Shown here: positions 54,102-63,575 of the stretch, in pieces
Numbering within the stretch: position 1 is the first letter of the stretch
Layout: each line of letters begins with the position of its first letter
Assembly: GCF_030412265.1 (NCBI RefSeq)
Contig: NZ_JAUHLN010000005.1
Location: 62,001-126,000, forward strand
Reading direction: 5' to 3'
Length of the DNA: 64,000 nt
DNA from: Fictibacillus terranigra
GTDB lineage: Bacteria; Bacillota; Bacilli; Bacillales; Fictibacillaceae
Program-made: the position numbers and the translations under genes
The notes under the pieces: model-generated
Told to the model about the DNA's origin: nothing
Databases searched by the model: none
What the model saw: the letters and a program-made list of their open reading frames with translations, nothing else

Positions 54102-54758
54102 CTAAATCCCTTTATTTAACCATTGTTGAATACTTTTTATGACGTCTTGATTATGTTTATTTAATACTCTGGAAGCATCTAAAACGTTTCCTTGTTTTAA
54201 TAGTTTTACGATAATTGCATGCTCGGCCACTGATTTTTTTATATTCCCCTCACCCGAAAAAGACAGATTCTGAATTCTTTGGAGCGGATGTTTCAATCGG
54301 GAATAAACGTTATGGATTACCTCACTTTGACTCATCTCGATCAGACACATATGAAAGGAGTGGTTTAATTGTGTATAAACACCGATCTCCTTCTGTTCTT
54401 GCATCTCTACTAATAGAGATTCCATTTTCTTAAAAATGACTGAATCCACTCCGCATTCCGCTATTCGTTTCATTGAAAGTGATTCCAGCATGATACGAAT
54501 TTCGAGTAAATCATGAATTTCGCTCGTAGTATAACTTTTTACAACCGCACCTTTTCTTGGAATTTTTTCAACAAGTCCTTCCATTGTAAGCAAATAAATA
54601 GCTTCTCTTACCGGGGCTTTACTAATTCCAAATTCTTCTGCATATGAAAGTTCAATAAGTTTTTCGCCAGGTTTTAATTCCCCTGTTACGATCTGCTCTA
54701 TTATATGTTCTGCAATATGGTTGGAAAGCGCATTGTTCTTAAGATCTATAGTACTCAT
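54102..54758 (-). CDS. GntR-family regulator (FCD type) of malonate genes
   Basis: Repressor of 218 residues with an N-terminal GntR winged helix (GELKPGEKLIELSYAEEFG, then SKAPVREAIYLLTMEGLVE) and a C-terminal FCD effector domain (LLEIRIMLESLSMK, HSFHMCLIEMS, EHAIIVKLLKQG) that binds a carboxylate such as malonate. The frame is open to 54818, but the ATG at 54758 follows GGAGG at 7 bases, so that start is used. It heads the mdc operon and is divergent from matC, like MatR/MdcY repressors of malonate genes. Confidence 0.92.
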   Translation of the reverse strand: MSTIDLKNNALSNHIAEHIIEQIVTGELKPGEKLIELSYAEEFGISKAPVREAIYLLTMEGLVEKIPRKGAVVKSYTTSEIHDLLEIRIMLESLSMKRIAECGVDSVIFKKMESLLVEMQEQKEIGVYTQLNHSFHMCLIEMSQSEVIHNVYSRLKHPLQRIQNLSFSGEGNIKKSVAEHAIIVKLLKQGNVLDASRVLNKHNQDVIKSIQQWLNKGI

Positions 54759-54790
54759 CGGGTAACCTCCATTAGAAGAATTACTATTTG

Positions 54791-54914
54791 GTCGACTGTC
54801 GTTTTGATTATACAACATAAAATAATATTATTCAATATTTTCGGAATATTATAAAAATAGATTGCAATTCTAAAACATTGCGATTAATATAATGATAGAA
54901 ATATAGTCGACTGT
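54791..54914. promoter_or_regulatory. Two GTCGACTGT operator-like copies in the divergent promoter region
   Basis: GGTCGACTGT (54790-54799) and AGTCGACTGT (54905-54914) are 115 bases apart and centred on the AGTCGACT palindrome. They frame the AT-rich promoter region shared by the GntR-mdc operon and matC, which is how a GntR/FCD repressor would control both directions. Confidence 0.55.
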
Positions 54915-54927
54915 TGAATCTTTTGTT

Positions 54928-54943
54928 TTGTAAGCGCATTTAT
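54928..54943 (+). promoter_or_regulatory. Candidate cre (CcpA) box upstream of matC
   Basis: TTGTAAGCGCATTTAT matches the CcpA consensus except at one position (T for the conserved C). It lies 150 bases before the matC start and 14 bases after the operator-like copy. Confidence 0.4.
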
Positions 54944-55095
54944 TTTAAAGGACAGAGGGTGTATATAGGGTTCGATCCGTTTTCTGTATGTAATCTTTTT
55001 TTGTCGGGGGACAAGTCTCCACAATTCTTCCTACATCATGTCCTTCCCCCTAACTTTAAAACATTATTGTTATTTAAGAATAGGAGGAAGTTAAT

Positions 55096-56376
55096 ATGAG
55101 TTTAGAACTTATTAGTATTATTGTACTTTTATTAATGTTTGTGATTGGGGCTTTCTTGCCAATTAACCTTGGCATATTGGGTTTTGTCGCGGCTTTTTTG
55201 GTCGGTTCTTTGGTCAGTGGGATGAGTGTTGATGATATCTTTAGCGGATTTCCAGGGGACCTCTTTGTTCTCCTTGCAGGTGTCACCTACCTTTTTTCTA
55301 TTGTCCAGAATAATGGGACTGTTGATTTGATCACAGGCTGGGGACTTCGCTTAGTTAAAGGGAATCTCGGTTTAGTCCCTTGGGTTATGTTTTCACTTTG
55401 CACGCTTTTGACCGGTGTGGGTACGTTAGGTCCGGCTGCTATTGCAATCCTGGCTCCCATTTCAATGCGCTTTGCTTTCCGATATAACATTAACCCTCTT
55501 TTGATGGGTGTCATGGTTGTTATCGGGTCGACAGCCGGTTCCTTTTCTCCCCTAAATCCCTATGGAGTAATTGTGAATGGTGTCATGGAGTCTCGGAATC
55601 TTCCATTCTCTCCAGGAATGCTCTTCATAAATGCTTTTATTTATGGATTCGTCGTGTCGATGCTTATATTTATCGCTCTTGGCGGTTTACGTATGTTTAA
55701 AAGAAAAACCAGTACTGAGGTACAAGTAGCAGCTGCCTTAGACATAAATGCCGAAAACAACATAGAAAAACAAGAAAACGGTTTGACATTCTATAAAGGA
55801 GTTACTCTTCTAGGGTTAGTTGCCCTTGTTGTGTTAGCTTTAGGCTTCAAAGTCAACATCGGATTTGCTGCGTTCATCATCGGATTGATCCTGGCATTGA
55901 TTGCTCCAAAACAACAATCTGCAGTCCTTGGAAAAATGCCATGGTCGGTAATCCTTCTTATTACTGGAATCGTGACATACGTTGAAGTATTGGAAGCGAT
56001 TGGAACCATTGAATACGTTACAGAACTAATAGCTAATGTAGGAAACCCAGTCATCGCGGCTCTTTCTGCGTCCTATGTCGGAGGATTTGTCTCGGCGTTC
56101 GCCTCAACTACAGGTATGCTTGCAGCACTTATCCCGCTTGCAGCTCCTATCCTGCAGGATCCGGCTATTTCATCAATCGGTGTTGTCTCCGCGATTGCCA
56201 TTGCTTCCAGTATTGTTGACTTAAGTCCTTTCTCAACAAACGGAGCGTTGCTTCTCGCAAATGTTCAAGGCGTGAACGAACGAGTGTTTTTCAAACAACT
56301 ATTACTTGTTACTGCCCTCGTCGTAGTTTTTGGACCAGGACTCGCTTGGCTTATATTTGTAGTGATCGGAGGGTGA
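55096..56376 (+). CDS. matC: Malonate/dicarboxylate carrier, MatC family
   Basis: Membrane carrier of 426 residues with about 12 hydrophobic segments. The N-terminal MatC domain is recognisable (LPINLGILGFVAAFLVGSLV, then GFPGDLFVLLAGVTYLFSI, GVGTLGPAAIAILAPISM and GSTAGSFSPLNPYGVI). MatC imports malonate in Rhizobium and related bacteria. ATG with a GGAGGAAG site. Divergent from the mdc operon with a shared control region, so it is the likely uptake partner of the decarboxylase. Confidence 0.93.
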   Translation: MSLELISIIVLLLMFVIGAFLPINLGILGFVAAFLVGSLVSGMSVDDIFSGFPGDLFVLLAGVTYLFSIVQNNGTVDLITGWGLRLVKGNLGLVPWVMFSLCTLLTGVGTLGPAAIAILAPISMRFAFRYNINPLLMGVMVVIGSTAGSFSPLNPYGVIVNGVMESRNLPFSPGMLFINAFIYGFVVSMLIFIALGGLRMFKRKTSTEVQVAAALDINAENNIEKQENGLTFYKGVTLLGLVALVVLALGFKVNIGFAAFIIGLILALIAPKQQSAVLGKMPWSVILLITGIVTYVEVLEAIGTIEYVTELIANVGNPVIAALSASYVGGFVSAFASTTGMLAALIPLAAPILQDPAISSIGVVSAIAIASSIVDLSPFSTNGALLLANVQGVNERVFFKQLLLVTALVVVFGPGLAWLIFVVIGG

Positions 56377-56538
56377 CAATTTACAGTATGGGTTGCTGAT
56401 GTCGTACACACAGTAGGCGAAGTGAAGTCCGCAACCTTAAAGTATAGGTACACTTAGCCATGGAGCTATGATCTTCTTATTGGTTAGAAATGCCCCACGT
56501 TCATTGTGTTTACATTAGTAAAATACAATAAGATTCAA

Positions 56539-56581
56539 AAGGAGCTGACTGTATGTCTATCAGGATTTGCATCAGCTCCTT
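56539..56581 (+). terminator. 10-bp inverted repeat, possible terminator of matC
   Basis: AAGGAGCTGA and TCAGCTCCTT flank a 23-base loop 160 bases after matC. No T-run follows, so termination would be weak. Confidence 0.35.
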
Positions 56582-56599
56582 AATATCATTCATGAGCGC

Positions 56600-57030
56600 T
56601 TAACTATTTTTCAAACCCTTCCCCGTACTCCGCCTGCTTGCTTTTGCTACCTCTTCTAGAGAAAAGCGCTTACCAACTTTCATGTCCAGCTGCTTATCCG
56701 CTAAACTGCCATATAACGCCAGACAACGAAACAATAATATCCGCTCTATGCCCATTTGTTAATTCATTTTACCTTCTCAGAAAAATCCTCTATCTGAAAA
56801 CAAATAACATGATACGCCCCAGCTTCAAGAGCCGCCTCAAACTTTTACTCATATCCTACTGTTCCAATCACACGGCCAGCACTTAAAATTTTTTTCCAGC
56901 TGGATCGTTGTGGTACCGATTCCACCAGCTGCAGCATGAATGAGCACCGTTTCTCCGGGCGCAAGCCTTGCTACACCAGCGAAAAGCCTATATGACGTGA
57001 ATACATTTTGCGGGTCAATTCCCGAGTATT
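56600..57030 (-). pseudogene. Quinone oxidoreductase / zinc-type alcohol dehydrogenase remnant
   Basis: The minus strand preserves a broken medium-chain dehydrogenase core: YRLFAGVARLAPGETVLIHA, then the nucleotide-binding AAAGGIGTTTIQL, then GRVIGTVGYE and FEAALEAGAYHVIC, with stops and shifts between. N- and C-terminal parts are missing. It lies between matC and an MFS fragment and has no intact partner. Confidence 0.65.
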
Positions 57031-57290
57031 AAAGACGGTGCCAATATAGCTCCGATTTTACCAAACCCGAGTGCCCAGCCAACACCTGTTGCAAGCCAAA
57101 CGCATGTTGGATTTATATTTATGCGGCACATTTAGCTCGATTTATATGGGGAAAAGAGCAGATCAGTATGGACTCTCCCTTATATTGAAAATTTTAGGCA
57201 TTATGGCTTCCGCGGCGCCATCCTCACACGGGTCACTTACCCTCACTAGTCATGGTATGAGGAGCTTGTACAGTCGGTAACCAGAAACTT
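57030..57290 (-). pseudogene. MFS transporter fragment
   Basis: A single readable stretch on the minus strand, WLATGVGWALGFGKIGAILA, resembles a helix of an aromatic-acid-type MFS carrier; the rest is scrambled by frameshifts. It abuts the oxidoreductase remnant in the same orientation. The fragment is short, so the assignment is tentative. Confidence 0.4.
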
Positions 57291-57324
57291 ATAAACCCAC
57301 AGTGTGTACTGGAAACACATGGAG

Positions 57325-57366
57325 CAAAAAAGTACTGGAAACAGCAGTTAGCTGTTTCCAGTGCTT
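57325..57366 (-). terminator. Strong hairpin, minus-strand terminator
   Basis: AAGtACTGGAAACAGC pairs with GCTGTTTCCAGTgCTT (about 15 bp) around a 5-base loop; the minus strand continues with six T. Another partial copy, ACTGGAAACA, lies 20 bases to the left. No intact minus-strand gene feeds it. The bases up to 57735 hold no gene. Confidence 0.6.
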
Positions 57367-57734
57367 CCGATGTCTATAAATAACAGCCAATAATCCCATC
57401 CATCCTGACCACGAATAAGACAGTCCGTCGAACAAGCCTCTTATTAAGGCAGCCAGAATGTACCACTAAGCATAAAAAAGAATTATATATAATAACCGGT
57501 CAGGTTTCCATTCCATAACGAATTCACCTCTATATATGTTTCTTAATGATGATTCAGCTCAAGTTGCTGTAGTCTTTAAGTATATGACACTTTGATGTGC
57601 GATAAAAAATTTCAAAACAAATTTTTCTCTAAACCTTCATCTTGAAGAATAACCGGTAACTGGGAATATAGCTATATATTACTCCTTTAAATAGGGGTTA
57701 GGAATGATACAATGTGCACACGGAGGTGTGGGAT

Positions 57735-58337
57735 ATGTTATTTCAAAAAAAGGAAGAAATAAAGAAAGACTCTACAAGTCTCAATTTAGAACTAACGAAA
57801 TTAGAACTTATTAATATTCTTAGCGTTTTAAAAAATCGTTGGGTGAACATTGTTGAGTTTAACAAGCAGCACTTTCTAATTTTCGACATTAAAAGATCTG
57901 CTCATGTAAAAGGAACAGAACTATCAGACATAAAATATGACTTCTGTTTAAAGGTGCCCCTACATCATGAATTTGACCTAAACGGATTAAATGTATTAAA
58001 ACCAGAATTCCAAGATGGAAAGGGTCAAAAGAAAACGGCCAAAATTGATTTTGAAAATGCGATTTTGGTAGTGGTAGAGTCAACGGCACCATTGTTCTCT
58101 ATTCATAAAAAGATAGTAGGTGTTCCAAAAGAGGATGAAGACTTCGAGGGAGTGTTTGATACTATAAAATTGAATGCTGGAACCGTGGAATATCTAAAAG
58201 AACGATACACAGATAGATACGATAGGCCCCAGTTTGAAAAGTTCATCAATGAAGTCAAAGTAAATGAAGTAGTTAAAAGACAACATAAATGGATACAAAG
58301 TTACCGGAAGAAAGTCGATAAATACTTCATTGTATAA
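57735..58337 (+). CDS. Uncharacterised protein with coiled-coil-prone ends
   Basis: A soluble protein of 200 residues; no signal peptide or membrane segment. The N-terminus is charged and helical (LFQKKEEIKKDSTSLNLELT), the middle has beta-like stretches (FLIFDIKRSAHVKG, DIKYDFCLKVPLHHEFDLNG, AILVVVESTAPLFSIHKKIV) and the C-terminus is basic and helical (YLKERYTDRYDRPQFEKFIN). I do not recognise the family. The frame starts at a GTG (57714), but the ATG at 57735 has a GGAGGTG site, so it is preferred. A terminator follows, so it is a single-gene unit between two blocks of debris. Confidence 0.65.
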   Translation: MLFQKKEEIKKDSTSLNLELTKLELINILSVLKNRWVNIVEFNKQHFLIFDIKRSAHVKGTELSDIKYDFCLKVPLHHEFDLNGLNVLKPEFQDGKGQKKTAKIDFENAILVVVESTAPLFSIHKKIVGVPKEDEDFEGVFDTIKLNAGTVEYLKERYTDRYDRPQFEKFINEVKVNEVVKRQHKWIQSYRKKVDKYFIV

Positions 58338-58398
58338 TACCACTTTTGCGATTCATTATATATTGATAACCAATATAAGTTATGCCTTTGTCAAGGTC

Positions 58399-58434
58399 AA
58401 CAGAAGGCGTTCTTACGAACCCTTCTGTTTTCAT
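58399..58434 (+). terminator. Intrinsic terminator
   Basis: AACAGAAGG-c-GTTC pairs with GAAC-c-CCTTCTGTT (13 pairs, one mismatch) followed by TTTT. It ends the orphan gene. From 58435 to 58676 I see nothing further. Confidence 0.75.
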
Positions 58435-58676
58435 TTTCAAGCTTTTTTTCTTTCATTCAAATAACATTCTCCATTACATTAATGAACCCAATTATCCTGC
58501 CCGTAAACTTAATAATCTTTATTGTTGATAAAAAATCTGGAAATCACTCTTCAACCTCCTCTATATAGAAAGGAAAATCTTTCTGCATGATTCTTTAATC
58601 AATTCAATTTCAGACGATGATTTTTTTGCTCTCATATCCTGTATTATCCGATTTATCAATGGAAACTCCCGAACAT

Positions 58677-59040
58677 TTAAAAATTGATCCAGACCGGGTC
58701 CGTGAACCCAGAGGCCGATCCAAAGCCACTTGAAACACACCCTACCGTTTTTCCTTGAAAACCTGAGTTCACCATCTCTTCCTTCAAGTACTCCATAGGA
58801 TGCTTAATTCCAGGATATTCTGGGTAGGAATGCACGAATTCTATTACAGCAAAATCTTCTGTATGCTCATGCTCCAAATACGGTACCAACAAATGTGTCT
58901 TTTGTTGAGAATCAATAAAAAAGGCAATGGGTCTCTTTGTTGGATGAAAGTGAAACCCTGTAACATAAAAGATATCAATGGGACTATAACGGCACAATCA
59001 ATTCCTTTTTCTTCTGTATGTTTTGAAAGAACCTATGTCG
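58677..59040 (-). pseudogene. M24 peptidase N-terminal stub
   Basis: Readable creatinase-N-like sequence (SPIDIFYVTGFHFHPTKRPI, then AFFIDSQQKTHLLVPYLEHE and EFVHSYPEYPGIKHPMEYLK), with the first residues in another frame (EEKGIDCAVI) and a stop at 58677 before any M24 catalytic domain. The Xaa-Pro-type enzyme is thus lost at the end of the peptide cluster. It lies 18 bases after oppF on the same strand. Confidence 0.7.
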
Positions 59041-59058
59041 TACCTCCCTTAGTATTCA

Positions 59059-60042
59059 TTAATACAAATGACAGGCTACCGATCGGCCGGGAGAAACTTC
59101 TTTTAACGCAGGTATTTTTACTTTACAGACATCCATACAACTCGGACACCTTGTATGAAAGGTGCAACCACTAGGAGGATTCGCGGGACTTGGCACATCT
59201 CCTTTTAAAACAATTCGTTCTTTTTTCTGTTTTGCATTTACTTCTGGAGCTGCTGACATTAGCGCAATCGTATACGGATGAAGAGGATCAGAGAATAGTT
59301 GAGCTTTATCAGCCATCTCCACCACTTTTCCAAGATACATTACAGCAATTCGGTCCGAAATGTGCTCGACCACCGATAAATCATGCGTGATAAAAACATA
59401 GGTGAGGTTGTATAGTTCTTGTAAGTCCTGCATTAAGTTAATCACTTGTGCCTGTACCGAGATATCAAGAGCCGATACCGGTTCATCCGCAATAATGAGC
59501 TTGGGATTGAGAACTAAGGCTCTCGCAATCCCAATCCTTTGTCTTTGTCCACCACTGAACTCGTGAGGATGACGTTTGGCATAGCTGGGGTCTAAGCCGA
59601 CCTTGTTCAGCAAATCGGCCACTTTTTCTTTTCTATCACGGGGAGTTCCGATTTTGTAAACTTTCATGGGCTCTAGCAATGTTCGTTCAATTGTCCATCT
59701 AGGGTTTAAGGAAGCATATGGATCCTGAAAAATCATTTGAATGTCTTTTCTTGTAGAACGCATTTCCTTTGAAGGAAGGGTCGTTAATTCTTTGCCCTGA
59801 AGTTTAATGGAGCCGTCTGTGGCTTCTAGCAACCGAATGACTAAGCGAGCCATCGTGGATTTACCACAGCCACTTTCACCTACAATTCCCAAGGTTTCTC
59901 CTCGTTTGACGCCGAAAGAAATACCATCAACTGCTTTAATAGAACCCACTTCTTTGGAAAAAACGCCTTTTTTTATCGGAAAATATTTTTTAAGATTTTC
60001 TACCTCTAGCACATAGTCATCTGACGGTTTCATGCTTAACAT
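59059..60042 (-). CDS. Oligopeptide ABC transporter ATPase (OppF/DppF type)
   Basis: ATP-binding subunit of a peptide/nickel-type importer, 327 residues. Walker A is GESGCGKST (about residue 54), the signature motif [17 protein letters not shown] and Walker [14 protein letters not shown]. The C-terminal oligopeptide/dipeptide extension with the Cys-rich [14 protein letters not shown] is present. It overlaps OppD by 26 bases. No permease or binding protein is seen within the window. Confidence 0.94.
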   Translation of the reverse strand: MLSMKPSDDYVLEVENLKKYFPIKKGVFSKEVGSIKAVDGISFGVKRGETLGIVGESGCGKSTMARLVIRLLEATDGSIKLQGKELTTLPSKEMRSTRKDIQMIFQDPYASLNPRWTIERTLLEPMKVYKIGTPRDRKEKVADLLNKVGLDPSYAKRHPHEFSGGQRQRIGIARALVLNPKLIIADEPVSALDISVQAQVINLMQDLQELYNLTYVFITHDLSVVEHISDRIAVMYLGKVVEMADKAQLFSDPLHPYTIALMSAAPEVNAKQKKERIVLKGDVPSPANPPSGCTFHTRCPSCMDVCKVKIPALKEVSPGRSVACHLY

Positions 60043-61030
60043 CTGCCTCCCTCCCTTCTTCTTTTACGAGCCAGCAAGCCGCGTGTTGATCTTCTGAAAT
60101 TGGAAATAGCGGGGGCAGACTCACGTAACATTGGTCCATCACATAAGGACAACGATCTGAAAAGCGGCATCCTTTTGGCCAGTTCTTTGGTGCTGGGACT
60201 TGTCCGGGAATATAACTCAATCTTTTATGGCTTTCACCTTTTCTCGGCAAGGATGCAAGCAAGCCTTTTGTATAAGGATGTTGAGGGTTCTGTAAAATTT
60301 GTTTTACTGGCCCTGATTCCACAATTTTTCCGGCATACATGACTAACACCCGATCGCAAACTTCCGATACGACGCCCAAATCATGCGTAATTAATATCAT
60401 GGACATTCCTTTTTGTTCTTGAAGTTCTTTGATCAACTCTAGTATCTGAGCTTGAATGGTTACATCTAATGCTGTTGTGGGTTCATCAGCAATAATGAGC
60501 TTCGGATCACAGGCCATGGCCATCGCAATCATGACCCTTTGCCGCATACCGCCTGATAATTGATGCGGATAACTGTAGAAGATTTCATCAGGACGAGGGA
60601 TTCCCACCAATTTCAATAATTCAACGACCTTATCTTTTTGTTCTATTCCTTTTATTTTTTTATGAATTTTTAACGTTTCTCCGATTTGATTACCGATACG
60701 GTAAACTGGATTTAATGAAGTCATGGGTTCCTGAAAAATCATCGCAATCTCATTTCCCCGTAGCTTCCTCATTTCTTTTTGATCCAAATGGAGCAAGTCG
60801 ATGCCATCACCATCAAACCGAATGTGCTTGCCCGATACTTTTCCGGGGGGCTTAACAAGCCCCATAATGGAAAGAGAGGTTACGCTCTTCCCGCAGCCTG
60901 ATTCTCCTACAATACCAAGCGTCTCCCCTTTTTCAACATGAAAAGATATTCCATCCACCGCATTAAAGGTACTTTTGCGGGATGTAAAGGTAGTGGTCAA
61001 ATTGCTGACTTCTAACATATTCTGCTGCAT
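60017..61030 (-). CDS. Oligopeptide ABC transporter ATPase (OppD/DppD type)
   Basis: Second ATPase of the pair, 337 residues, with Walker [10 protein letters not shown], signature [17 protein letters not shown], Walker [15 protein letters not shown] and the C-terminal [14 protein letters not shown] oligopeptide domain. GGGGGATTG site. Typically OppD-OppF heterodimers drive two permeases and a binding protein; these would lie beyond the right edge if present in this cluster. It follows the aminotransferase gene by 13 bases. Confidence 0.94.
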   Translation of the reverse strand: MQQNMLEVSNLTTTFTSRKSTFNAVDGISFHVEKGETLGIVGESGCGKSVTSLSIMGLVKPPGKVSGKHIRFDGDGIDLLHLDQKEMRKLRGNEIAMIFQEPMTSLNPVYRIGNQIGETLKIHKKIKGIEQKDKVVELLKLVGIPRPDEIFYSYPHQLSGGMRQRVMIAMAMACDPKLIIADEPTTALDVTIQAQILELIKELQEQKGMSMILITHDLGVVSEVCDRVLVMYAGKIVESGPVKQILQNPQHPYTKGLLASLPRKGESHKRLSYIPGQVPAPKNWPKGCRFSDRCPYVMDQCYVSLPPLFPISEDQHAACWLVKEEGREADVKHETVR

Positions 61031-61043
61031 GGATCAATCCCCC

Positions 61044-62363
61044 TTACGATCTTGCGTTGACTTCCACGGTTTGTTTTAAACTTTCATCCATATAAGTTGT
61101 CAGTTGGTTCAAAACCTGATCGTTATGTGCAAATGAAATTGCATGATGCAACAAATAATTAGGTGAACAGTAAACTCCCTTTTCAGAAAGCTTTGTATGA
61201 AAAGCTACATATTCTTCCTTATTAGTGCTTGCGGCATCACGGTAATTATTTAATTCTTGATCTGTAAAATACCACTGGAAGTGTCCGCCTCTACCCTGTA
61301 TTTTAGTCGCCACGCCATGCTTTTCGCCCAATCGTTTAAATTCAGAAATTAATTTTTCTGTTCGTTGTTGCAAAATTTTAAAAACCTGTTTTTCTTCATA
61401 AAGCTCCATGAAGGACATTGAAGCGGCAAGCGATATTTGATGGCCATTATACGTTCCCACAAAGGAGCAGTTCCCTATTCCGGGGGTAACCGTTTTAAAA
61501 ATGTCTGCTTTACCCGCTAATGCTGCCAACATATACCCGTTGCTAATGGCTTTTCCAAAAGTAGAAAGATCCGGGATCACCCCATAATATCCTTGTGCCC
61601 CACCTGGAGAAACTCGAAAACCGGTTAACAGTTCATCAAAGATCAACAAGATATTCAAGTTATCGCAAATCATTCGTAACCCTGTTAAGTATTCTTTTTT
61701 TGCCGGTATATAACCAATATCAATCATAGTCGGCTCGATAATAAGGGCAGAGATCCGATGTTGGTTTTGTGTTAACAATCGTTCTGCCGTTTCTAAATCA
61801 TTAAAGGGAAGTACCAGTGTGCTTTGGACGGTTTCTTGAATTAATCCAGGAGAACCAGGAAGAGATCGAGGGGAAGATGAGCCCCCAGCTTGGGTTAAAT
61901 CAGGCCATGTGCTCACAAATACGGCATCGTGCCAGCCGTTATAAGCTCCTTCAATTACGGCGATGTCGGTTTTTCCAGTAGATACTCTGGCCATCATCAT
62001 CGCATGCATAATCGCTTCCGTGCCGGTATTCGTAAAACGAACTTGTTCGGCGGTCGTCACAAAGGATAGGAATTTTTGAGCTGCTTTAATACTGAGTTCT
62101 GTCTCTAATCCAGTGACGATTCCAGAGGAACAATACGTCGTCATTCGTTCATTAAAATCTGAATCATTGTGACCTAAAATGATTGAACCATTCCCCATCA
62201 CGCAATCAATATAGGTGTTACCATCGATATCTTCGATGAAAGCCCCGTCACCCTTTTGAAAGTAAATCGGATGCGGATTTCGAAAGCGGGAATTGGAATG
62301 TACGCCACCAGGAACAAAGACGTTTGCCTTTTCAAAAAGCTCTTTTGATTTTGTCATAGACAT
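61044..62363 (-). CDS. Class III pyridoxal-phosphate aminotransferase (GSA-aminomutase-like)
   Basis: PLP enzyme of 439 residues resembling glutamate-1-semialdehyde aminomutase and related transaminases. PLP-site motifs are TGTEAIMHAMMMARVSTGK, LLIFDELLTGFRV (Asp at the pyridine nitrogen) and the Schiff-base Lys in STFGKAISNGYML (about residue 270). The start has a GGAAGTG site. It sits between peptide hydrolases and an Opp-type importer, so it probably acts on a released amino acid rather than in haem synthesis; the substrate is not known. Spacing to the upstream gene is 11 bases. Confidence 0.88.
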   Translation of the reverse strand: MSMTKSKELFEKANVFVPGGVHSNSRFRNPHPIYFQKGDGAFIEDIDGNTYIDCVMGNGSIILGHNDSDFNERMTTYCSSGIVTGLETELSIKAAQKFLSFVTTAEQVRFTNTGTEAIMHAMMMARVSTGKTDIAVIEGAYNGWHDAVFVSTWPDLTQAGGSSSPRSLPGSPGLIQETVQSTLVLPFNDLETAERLLTQNQHRISALIIEPTMIDIGYIPAKKEYLTGLRMICDNLNILLIFDELLTGFRVSPGGAQGYYGVIPDLSTFGKAISNGYMLAALAGKADIFKTVTPGIGNCSFVGTYNGHQISLAASMSFMELYEEKQVFKILQQRTEKLISEFKRLGEKHGVATKIQGRGGHFQWYFTDQELNNYRDAASTNKEEYVAFHTKLSEKGVYCSPNYLLHHAISFAHNDQVLNQLTTYMDESLKQTVEVNARS

Positions 62364-62374
62364 AATGTCACTTC

Positions 62375-63574
62375 CTATCTAAATTGTTTGACGGTATCGG
62401 CTGATAACATGTTTTTATACAAAAAGTGATAAAAGAAGGATTTTTGCTTCTCATTCAATCTTGTGAACACTTCGCTAACCGCCTCATTTCCTCTCCAATA
62501 CGAATAAATAAAAGGCGCTCGTAAGGAATGCTTAAAAAAACGCATTCTAGACCGTATCCAGTTATCCTTCGCAAAAGCAAAATTCCTTAAAAAGTCACTC
62601 ACTTCTTCGTCAGATTTGTTTTCCTCGTGAATCATATGGGCGGCATTCATGCCGGAAATAGAACGGATTAGCTGATAAACGAGATAAATTTGATCATCCA
62701 GTGTATCAACCCAATTTATAAAATGAATACCGTTATCCCCAATCCCTTCAAAAACGGAACTGCTCGCTGTATTCGTAATCACAAGTGCCGCATCCATAGG
62801 AACATCACCTGATCGAAAGCCCATCTCCCGCATTCTCATATGGGTGGTATGTCCTGGAAAGCATTCATGGGTTACTAAATGTTTCAACGATTCATAGGTA
62901 TACGATAAATCACCGTTGATATACATTTTTCCATTTTCATAATCACAGTAGGCACTGTAAGGAACCCTCTTTACAACCACCGGCATAACATCTACATCTT
63001 CAATTTCTTTAAATAGGTATTGAATCACTCGTTCTTTGGCTTGTGAAAGTAATTCCTTTAATACAGATTCAATTTGATTAGAAGTAACACTTTGACTTTC
63101 TTCCCATTGGCGCACCTTTTCTGTTAAGGGTCCTTTTAAGCCCTTTTGAATCAATAGAGAATCAAGCTTGTCATGAAGACGTTTCCTCTCCGCTTCCACA
63201 TACGGATTTTCATTCACATATAACAAGCCTCTTACTTTTTCTCTAAAGGACATACCTATACCACTGCACCATTTCGCTAGCGTAATCAATGATCCAATTT
63301 GTTGCTGCATATAATTGCGGCGCACCTCATCCTTAATTATGATGTAGCGTTGTCTTAACTGTTCCAGATGTGAAATAATATCCTCCCAGCTGGAATAGTT
63401 GTTAGGCGTTTCGCTTGTTAAATTTATCGGAACGAGGCCTTCCTGATCCAATGATGCCTCTGTACCTGAATTTGTTTTTTCTCGATAAAACTGATCCATT
63501 CCTAAAACGATCTGAGTGTAATCTCTCGATAGCTCAAAATCTCGTGCTTCAAATGTCGCCGTTAGGGAGTTCAT
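62375..63574 (-). CDS. DUF885-like metallopeptidase
   Basis: Predicted zinc hydrolase of 399 residues. The zinc motif is THECFPGHTTHMR (about residue 240), the HExxxGH variant of DUF885-type peptidases, with a downstream Glu in SSVFEGIGDNG. No signal peptide. The open frame extends to 63607, but the ATG at 63574 has a GGAG site and begins one base after the stop of the upstream gene, so it is preferred. The family is broadly annotated as putative peptidase; the target here is presumably a peptide or N-acyl amino acid. Confidence 0.75.
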   Translation of the reverse strand: MNSLTATFEARDFELSRDYTQIVLGMDQFYREKTNSGTEASLDQEGLVPINLTSETPNNYSSWEDIISHLEQLRQRYIIIKDEVRRNYMQQQIGSLITLAKWCSGIGMSFREKVRGLLYVNENPYVEAERKRLHDKLDSLLIQKGLKGPLTEKVRQWEESQSVTSNQIESVLKELLSQAKERVIQYLFKEIEDVDVMPVVVKRVPYSAYCDYENGKMYINGDLSYTYESLKHLVTHECFPGHTTHMRMREMGFRSGDVPMDAALVITNTASSSVFEGIGDNGIHFINWVDTLDDQIYLVYQLIRSISGMNAAHMIHEENKSDEEVSDFLRNFAFAKDNWIRSRMRFFKHSLRAPFIYSYWRGNEAVSEVFTRLNEKQKSFFYHFLYKNMLSADTVKQFR

Positions 63575-63575
63575 T

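Noticed and set aside
61044-62363. Identification as hemL of haem biosynthesis
   Set aside because: The Lys and Asp motifs fit the wider family, but the gene is placed among peptide-use genes with no haem genes nearby, so a specific hemL call is not justified.
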